The notes below the pieces were generated by a model. The model was not told the origin of the DNA and did no database searches. It saw only the letters and a list, made by a program, of their open reading frames with translations. This document shows, piece after piece, positions 8,019-12,977 of a stretch of DNA of 12,977 nucleotides (positions are counted from its first letter, which is position 1; the number at the start of each line of letters is the position of its first letter). Where the stretch lies: assembly GCA_025769875.1 (NCBI GenBank), contig JAGFNK010001211.1, positions 1 to 12,977 of the forward strand. Reading direction: 5' to 3'. This stretch comes from Russula earlei (Eukaryota; Basidiomycota; Agaricomycetes; Russulales; Russulaceae). Both the position numbers and the translations under genes were made by a program.

Positions 8019-8752
8019 TGTCAAGACACATACTGCTGATCACTAAGGACTCAGGAACAGGTGGGCAAGGGTTGGAACAGATGGTATGCAGTGTAGATGG
8101 CATTGAACAAGAGGATGAGCCAAATGACTAGAAGGTACCAGATAGGGACTGGTACATGTTGCAAGATGCAGAGGCAAAGGTTGGAGGCCAGTGCAGCAAA
8201 GGGACTTTAACAAGGCGGTTGTTGAAGAGTACCTTGAAGATGAGGAAGATCTTTAAACAGAGTGGTTGCGAGGGAGTACCCTGGAAGAGAGAGAATCACA
8301 AATGGACAGTCTGATGACTGCCATGTTACATTGGGGCTTATATACTAGTTACAAGTCTGAATACAAATGACAGAAAATAACCCAGACTCTTTGGACTGCT
8401 CCAATCAGATTCTAAGGGCATAAACTTGTTGTGTCAGACCTATGGGTGACTCAGGACAATTAGGGAGACTGTGGAGCAATGACATCATAATGATATCACT
8501 TGTGGAGTGCTTGGTGAGCATATGATGTCATAGTGGAGTTGCTCAGTCAGCCATGATGTCAGTGGCACTTTATGACATCATACAGATCATTCTAGGAGGT
8601 TGAGGAGTCCTTCCAGTGTTTTGGTACCAAGTGGCTGAGTGGCCATGTGCTAGCACATGGTGGTTACCCAGATAGGAAAGAGGGTGCTCTAGCAAGCCAC
8701 AGGGGTTGGGGAGCAAGGATTCCTTGTGATGTATGCTTGCAGAAGGGAGTAG
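8019..8752 (-). repeat. Family B LTR copy 1, 3' part (split by LTR A)
   Basis: With 9713-9814 this makes an LTR of about 836 bp on the minus strand, ending TGTCTTGACA at 8019. It aligns along its length with the B copy at 10175-11002. It carries TATATAAG (8337-8344), the hairpin CAGTC...GACTG (8307-8320) and several TGACATCA-type sites (8480-8580). Only two CpG dinucleotides were counted in these 734 bp. Left flank GGATC (8014-8018) has no match beyond 9814, so it is probably the 3' LTR of a truncated element, not a simple solo LTR. Confidence 0.8.
8337..8344 (-). promoter_or_regulatory. TATA box of family B LTR copy 1
   Basis: TATATAAG on the minus strand stands the same distance from the CAGTC/GACTG hairpin as in LTR A. 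The equivalent site in B copy 3 has decayed to TGTATTAAG (about 10675). Confidence 0.5.
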
Positions 8753-9712
8753 TGTCATGAACCATTCTCCGGAGAGGGCCCTGGAAGGACCCTTCCTTAT
8801 AGGAGGAAACCCAGCCTCTATGGTGTCACCCTGTTCACATGAGCAAAAGGGGTGAGTAGAGGTGTCCACAATATCGCGCACGCATTGTTGCGCGAGCGAT
8901 TCTCGGCACAATCGACATACAGCAAGCCTCACTTAAAGGCAACCCTTCTAGCAACAAAAGACAGTATTAGGGCCTTCCTAAGAACCCTTTGGAACGACCC
9001 TAGGAGCTCTACAATAGGTACTAACCTAGTATCAAAGGCCCTACAACGCGTTATTAGACCAACTCTAATAACTATAGAATGAACTATAAGGCAACACTAA
9101 GGACCTTAATAGAAGTATTAGGGTCGACTCTAAGGACCCTAATAGAACTATATAAGGGCCTTATAAGATAACACTATTCCCTAACCAAACTACAAGTCCT
9201 CAAATGACCGGCCCTAAACTAACTAACAGGAAATGAATCAGGTGCTCGCATGTGCACTAAAGCAGTGAACACGTGGACAATGGAAACTCTTACTCATCAA
9301 GAGAAGCTTTCTTACTCAGCAGCTTACTGAGCATGACTGAGCATGCTCAGTAAGCGTTCTCCGACTTCTTACTCATCACTCCATTGTGCTTGATAACAAG
9401 GTTATGACTGTTCCCTATTTAGCAGTTCTCTTGTAGTATATAAGTGCTCAATAAAGTAGCGGACAGTCCTCAGACTGTCCATTTGTTTATGGCACTCTCC
9501 ATCCCTGGGGTACTCCTTTAAGGACCGCCCCTTGTGACTACCCTGGCCTCTTCTCTGCGTGACTGCTTGACTCTCACAGTAACAGTACCCCTCTGGTATC
9601 TGTTACTACTCTGGACTCTACTCCTTGCTCACGCCATCTTGGACATTTATCGACTCGTCGTCGAGCTTATCCCTCGCTCTTGAACTGGATAGTTCAACAG
9701 TGAGTCTTGACA
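8753..9712 (+). repeat. Family A LTR, complete 960-bp solo copy nested in LTR B
   Basis: It begins TGTCATGAACC and ends TCTTGACA (TG...CA, inverted TGTCA ends). Its last 400 bp match 1-402. It interrupts a B LTR: removing it joins the two B halves in register with B copy 3. GTAG flanks both sides (8749-8752 and 9713-9716), a 4-bp duplication, or 5 bp (AGTAG) if the terminal A is counted outside the element. U3 has a CpG-rich patch near 8872-8908 and a CTAA-rich part at 8925-9215 with four TTAGGG or CCCTAA motifs. TATATAAG is at 9437-9444 and hairpins are at 9322-9355 and 9461-9480. Confidence 0.82.
9437..9444 (+). promoter_or_regulatory. TATA box of family A LTR (nested copy)
   Basis: TATATAAG is conserved with 126-133, followed by AATAAA and the GGACAGTC/GACTGTCC hairpin at 9461-9480. 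Confidence 0.55.
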
Positions 9713-9814
9713 GTAGTCATTGGAAATGGGGTGAATAGAGGATACAAAGTGGAAGGAGCTTTCTTGAGTAAACTAGGATGGTGCATGGCCAGGACTTGGC
9801 CTTGGTTCACAACA
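9713..9814 (-). repeat. Family B LTR copy 1, 5' part
   Basis: On the minus strand it starts TGTTGTGAACCAAGG at 9814, the B terminus, and runs to the A insertion point. It continues in register at 8752. It contains the 5'-proximal inverted repeat GGCCAAGTCCTGGCC seen in all B copies. Confidence 0.8.
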
Positions 9815-9992
9815 TTCATCCCCTCTTTATGGATCTGTTGCTCCTGCAATGGGTAAGGGTTCTTTGTTTCTTTGCTTAAAAGAGTAGCATCGATGGAATG
9901 GTTTGCATAAGAAAAATTGAAGTCTGTTTGTCTGTGGAGGTTTTCTCTGTGCTCTGTTGTACATTCTTGGGATGGCTGTGGTTGATTGGGTG
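9815..9992 (-). other. Probable internal remnant of a B-type LTR retrotransposon with polypurine tract
   Basis: Immediately upstream of the minus-strand B LTR lies AAAGAGGGGATGAA, a purine run placed where a polypurine tract primes plus-strand synthesis. The other 160 bp keep an open minus-strand frame but show no recognisable protein motif. A B LTR in the opposite direction starts at 9993 and truncates it. The B-type internal assignment is inference from position. Confidence 0.45.
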
Positions 9993-10174
9993 TGTTGTGA
10001 ACTGAGGCCAAGTCCTGGCCACATATTGCCCAATCACACTCAAAGGAAACCCCTCTCACTTTACATTGTCAATCCACTTTGATTTCATGGGCTACTCTTC
10101 CTGTGGTACAAGATATTGCTATCACAAAGGCACTATGACATGACTGGACACCCATCAGGTAATCATTGCATGGC
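9993..10174 (+). repeat. Family B LTR copy 2, first part (split by copy 3)
   Basis: It starts TGTTGTGAACTGAGG and aligns with 10175-10355 of copy 3, for example AAGATATTGCTAT at about 10108 and about 10290, and AATCATTGCATGG at both ends. It stops at the ATGGC duplicated by the copy 3 insertion and resumes at 11003. Confidence 0.8.
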
Positions 10175-11002
10175 TGTTATGAACCAAGGCCAGGTCCTGG
10201 CCATATATTGTCTGGTTTCACTCAAGAGAGACCTCTCTTGCTTCGCATTGCCAACTCCCTTCCATTTCTTTGGGCTACCCCTCCTGCAGTGCAAGATATT
10301 GCTATTGCAAAGGCACTATAACACGACCAGGCACCTGTTTCCTAATCGGGTAATCATTGCATGGCAACCACATGGTCACCCAGCCACCAGGAACCTGAAA
10401 CAGCAGCACCAACTCTTAGAAACTGTTGCATAACTCATCTGACATCATCAAGGCTCCAATGACATCATGGCTGACTGAGTGACTCCACAGTGACCTCATA
10501 GGTTCACTAAGCACTCCACAGTGACATCATAATGATGTCATTTCCCCACAATGATCAGTAATGCACTCAGTAAGCCTGAAACTTGACACAAGCAAGTTTA
10601 TACCTCTGTAGTCCTATTGGATGGTACCAAAAGGTCTAGAACAGTTCCAGTTCTTTGTAATTGACCCTGTACACTGTATTAAGCCCCAATGAAGCATGGC
10701 AGTCATCAGACTGTCCATTTGTGATACTCTCATCCTCCTGGGTACTCCCCCATGACTGCTCAGTCTAAAGATTCCCCTCACCTCCAAGGTACTCTTCAAC
10801 AACTGTCTTGTTTAAAGCCCTCTGCTACACTGGCCTCTAGCCTTCGCCTCTGTCTCTTGCAACACTTACCAGTCCCCATCTGGTACCTCCTCATTGTTTG
10901 GCTCGTCCTCCTGTTCAATGCTGCCTTTGCTGTGTATCATCTGTTCCGACCCTTGCCCACCTGCTCCTGAGTCCTTAGTGATCAGCAGTACATGTCTTGA
11001 CA
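10175..11002 (+). repeat. Family B solo LTR copy 3 (828 bp) nested in copy 2
   Basis: It begins TGTTATGAACCAAGG and ends TGTCTTGACA. ATGGC occurs on both sides (10170-10174 and 11003-11007), a 5-bp target duplication. The flanks, joined across it, match its own internal sequence near 10350, showing it landed inside another B LTR. Notable parts are a 7-bp palindrome arm pair at 10188-10202, a 19-bp perfect palindrome TGACATCATAATGATGTCA at 10522-10540, and the hairpin at 10700-10713. The TATA position reads TGTATTAAG, so the promoter has probably decayed. No internal retrotransposon domain remains. Confidence 0.85.
10439..10540 (+). promoter_or_regulatory. Cluster of TGACATCA (CRE-like) sites in LTR B
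   Basis: Within about 100 bp there are repeated TGACATCAT motifs at about 10440, 10460 and 10522, a TGACCTCAT variant near 10491, and one inverted partner that completes the palindrome. Similar sites occur in copy 1 (8480-8580) and copy 2 (about 11100). They resemble bZIP ATF/CREB sites (TGACGTCA) after CpG loss. Regulatory use is inferred. Confidence 0.4.
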
Positions 11003-11138
11003 ATGGCAGCCACATGGCCACCCAGCCACCAAGGACCTGAAACAGTGGCATGGACTACCACAACTTGTTGCATAACTCATATGACACCATTTAGCTCCAA
11101 TGACATCATGGCTGACTGAGCAACTCCACACTGACATC
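11003..11138 (+). repeat. Family B LTR copy 2, second part (truncated by LTR D)
   Basis: It resumes copy 2 with ATGGCAGCCACATGGCCACC, matching copy 3 from about 10360, and keeps the TGACATCATGGCTGACTGAG segment. It stops at 11138 where the D LTR begins. The missing 3' half of copy 2 was not found downstream in the window. Confidence 0.75.
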
Positions 11139-11613
11139 TGTTGAAAATAGATGCAGTATGTGTGATTAGATAGCAGCAGATGATAAGATCACAGGCAGAT
11201 CTATCAGACAATAGTTCAGTTTGGTTGACACAAAACTGATATCAATAATGTACCTATCAGACAATAGCTACAATGTGTCGTCAGTACTGTGAGATAAGAT
11301 GTCATAGTGTAAATACTCACTTCAGTTTGGTTGACACAAAACTGAAGTGATCTATGTACTTTGTGGCATTCTTAAGTACCTGAGACCGCCACTAGATGCA
11401 GTACAGTTAACTACCATCAGATCACTAAGTAAGTCCGAGGATCGGTTGTAAGTAGCTACTGATTGTCCTAAATCACTCTATCAGTGTAACTAATGCGTGC
11501 TGCGCGTATGAGCTGAGCCGGTGATGCCCGGTCGGGTGATCGATGCGTCAACGCATCCGAGTTGTGATCATATCACAACAAACCTGAGACTCTGGGCAGT
11601 GCAGATCTCAACA
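11139..11613 (-). repeat. Copia-like LTR (family D), probably a 3' LTR on the minus strand
   Basis: This 475-bp block has TGTTGA...TCAACA ends, perfect 6-bp terminal inverted repeats. Read on the minus strand it is preceded by CACGGGGGA, a typical copia polypurine tract directly before TGTTG, so 11614-11649 would be the end of the internal region. Flanks ACATC and TCCCC do not match, as expected for one LTR of a longer element. It contains two copies of TTCAGTTTGGTTGACACAAA (11215 and 11321), two of CTATCAGACAATAG (11201 and 11254), and two adjacent hairpins at 11542-11579. Orientation is moderately sure. Confidence 0.65.
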
Positions 11614-11649
11614 TCCCCCGTGATTAAGACAGTCGGTAGATAAGATCAA
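11614..11649 (-). other. Short internal remnant of the copia-like element
   Basis: These 36 bp lie between LTR D and repeat C. On the minus strand they end in GGGGGA, the putative polypurine tract. Repeat C cuts off the rest of the internal region. Confidence 0.4.
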
Positions 11650-12162
11650 TTATTGCCGTTTTCAGCGCACTTGGCGGAGCTTGAATTCCACCCAAATTGG
11701 TGCAGAAACCCCCTCAAACATGTGGGATAAATATCTCCCTCAAAACAGCTTCAATTCATATGAAATTTATTGTCCCTGAATCGCCTGAATGAGGGCTAGG
11801 CAGCCCCATTGTTTTCATGAGATTTGAGTGAGAATTGGTGGAGCTGGACTCAAGCCACCTCCACATGTGTATTAGATGAATTACAACTCAAAATCATGGT
11901 CTATATCTATTATTTTTCCCTCATGTTGTACCCATGGGCTGTCTTGAGGCAGCCCCATAGTGTTTTTGACTCAAGTGTTGTGGTGTGCAACGTTATTTCC
12001 AGTGCAATTGGAGTCGTGGCCAGCCACTCATCACCCCTCTCACCTCTCGATTCTGACCATCCTTCTTGTTTTTCACAGACAGAGAGGAGTGGGTTGCAAA
12101 GAGGGGTCCTATTCTAAACTCTTTCTACTATAGAGTAGCTAGGGTGTTTTTATATACAGGAG
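11650..12162 (+). repeat. Repeat C, right copy (513 bp)
   Basis: About 97% identical by eye to the reverse complement of 769-1281, with the same length and ends. An open frame of about 97 codons is shared by both copies but starts at TTG, and several of the few differences change amino acids (V/I, A/V, L/S), so protein coding is not supported. The outer end reads TTTTTATATACAGGAG, a TATA-like motif at the very edge that would drive transcription outward into 12163-12977. Confidence 0.75.
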
Positions 12163-12977
12163 TCGTCTCCATTGCAGGTGGTGGCAGCAGGCATGGACAG
12201 GAGCGAAGGTGTAGGCGGTGAGCATGAGTTCGTAGATAGAGACGTAGGTGGCGTGGACTCGAGAAAGAGGATGCATGGGGCGGCTTGCACGGGGGGGATC
12301 TGTCAGTCTTGCAGCGGCGGTGGCGGGGTCGTCTCCACTGCAGGTGTCGGCAGCAGACGTGGGCGAGAGCGTGCGAATGGATGGGAGGTGATGTGGGAGG
12401 CGGTGTGCGGTGTGCTGTTGGCATTGGCGACTGCTTCTCCTGCGGCGGCGGCTTCTGCTCCTTTGTGGCGTGTTGTGGCTAAGTTCATGGCCAAGGCCTT
12501 CTTGGTCTTCTGGGGTGGTGCGGGCGAGGGGTTGCGACGGTGTGGCGGTGCTGGTGTCGCGCGAAAACTACTAAAGTGGTGGCTCTGACTGAGAAGACTG
12601 AGGCTGAGACTGAGAAGGTGGCGGCGGACTGAGCTGGTGCGACGGTGGAGGCGGACAGGGCGGAGGCGATGACTGAGGGCAATGCAGGGGCGACGGTGGC
12701 TGTGGCTGACAAGGGCGTGTGGTGTGCTTGTGAGACGGTGGTGGAGGTGGCGGCGTGTGGCACTAGACATCGGTGGCTGAGGCTGAGGCTATGGCGGCGG
12801 CTGACGAGACTAAGGCGGCTGGCAAGGCTAAGAGCGCGTGGCGCGGTTGACTGATCTGAAGCTGGGGCGACGGAGACGGCTGGCAAAACTAGGGCGCAGT
12901 GGTGTGGCGCTGAGACTGAGGCTGAGGCTGAGGGCAGGGTGGAGACGGCGGCGGCTGGCGATGCGGTGCTATGATGG
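12163..12977. repeat. GC-rich low-complexity region with internal duplication
   Basis: It is rich in GGC, GAGGCT and GTGGC words, denser towards the right edge (CTGAGGCTGAGGCTGAGG near 12910-12935). A 44-bp segment at 12162-12205 recurs in degenerate form at 12328-12371, 166 bp downstream. Long open frames exist on both strands, but their translations are Ala/Thr/Ser/Arg/His-rich and typical of low-complexity DNA. It may be the start of a minisatellite or repetitive coding exon continuing beyond the window. Confidence 0.5.

Noticed and set aside
1..9712. The two family A LTRs as the 5' and 3' LTRs of one 9.7-kb retrotransposon
   Set aside because: They differ at about 7% of sites, the interval contains a cellular gene and unrelated TEs but no gag-pol, and the right copy is flanked by its own GTAG duplication inside a B LTR.
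8013..9838. Shared TGGATCTGT at 8013-8021 and 9830-9838 as a target duplication around LTR B copy 1
   Set aside because: The right copy is 16 bp outside the LTR end, so it is not adjacent; it is likely a chance 9-mer match.
12128..12886. Long open frames on both strands in the GC-rich right end
   Set aside because: Overlapping frames on both strands with Ala/Ser/His/Arg-rich translations are expected from low-complexity GC-rich DNA; no motif was recognised.

Overview
The window looks like a piece of a filamentous fungal genome, most likely an Agaricomycete basidiomycete. One gene is split by several 50-120 bp GT...AG introns. Almost everything else is transposable element (TE) debris: LTRs of at least three or four families, a decayed Mutator-like (MULE) transposase with a SWIM zinc finger, and a 513-bp repeat present twice in opposite orientation. 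No tRNA, rRNA or CRISPR array was seen. The taxonomic call is inference from intron style and TE types; I could not search a database.

Layout. 1-402 is the 3' part of an LTR (family A). 403-768 is unassigned. 769-1281 is a 513-bp repeat (family C) on the minus strand. 1551-3067 is the only recognisable cellular gene, a medium-chain dehydrogenase/reductase of the quinone oxidoreductase or trans-enoyl reductase type. It has six inferred exons whose frame is broken by four 1-bp indels, so it is a young pseudogene or a victim of base-calling errors. 3068-4790 has no confident gene and ends in two perfect hairpins just before the composition turns AT-rich and CpG-poor. 4791-5112 is a probable solo LTR (family E).

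5844-8018 is a multiply frameshifted MULE transposase pseudogene on the minus strand, itself hit by a 128-bp miniature LTR with a clean TTAAG target duplication. 8019-11138 is a nested stack of LTRs. A family B LTR (minus strand) is split by a family A LTR (8753-9712). A second B LTR (plus strand) is split by a third B LTR (10175-11002, target duplication ATGGC). It is then cut by a copia-like LTR (family D, 11139-11613). 11650-12162 is the second C copy, inverted relative to the first. 12163-12977 is GC-rich low-complexity DNA.

Interactions. Nothing suggests an operon or a functioning gene cluster. The organising logic is TE stratigraphy: the MULE is oldest, B elements landed in it, then A and more B, then D and C. 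CpG content supports this order. The B copy in the MULE has almost no CpG, part of the A copy inserted in it is CpG-rich, and the reductase gene is very CpG-rich. That pattern fits methylation-driven C-to-T decay of TEs next to a protected gene island. The A and B LTRs share their termini, a TATA box and a hairpin just downstream of it, so they are related families.
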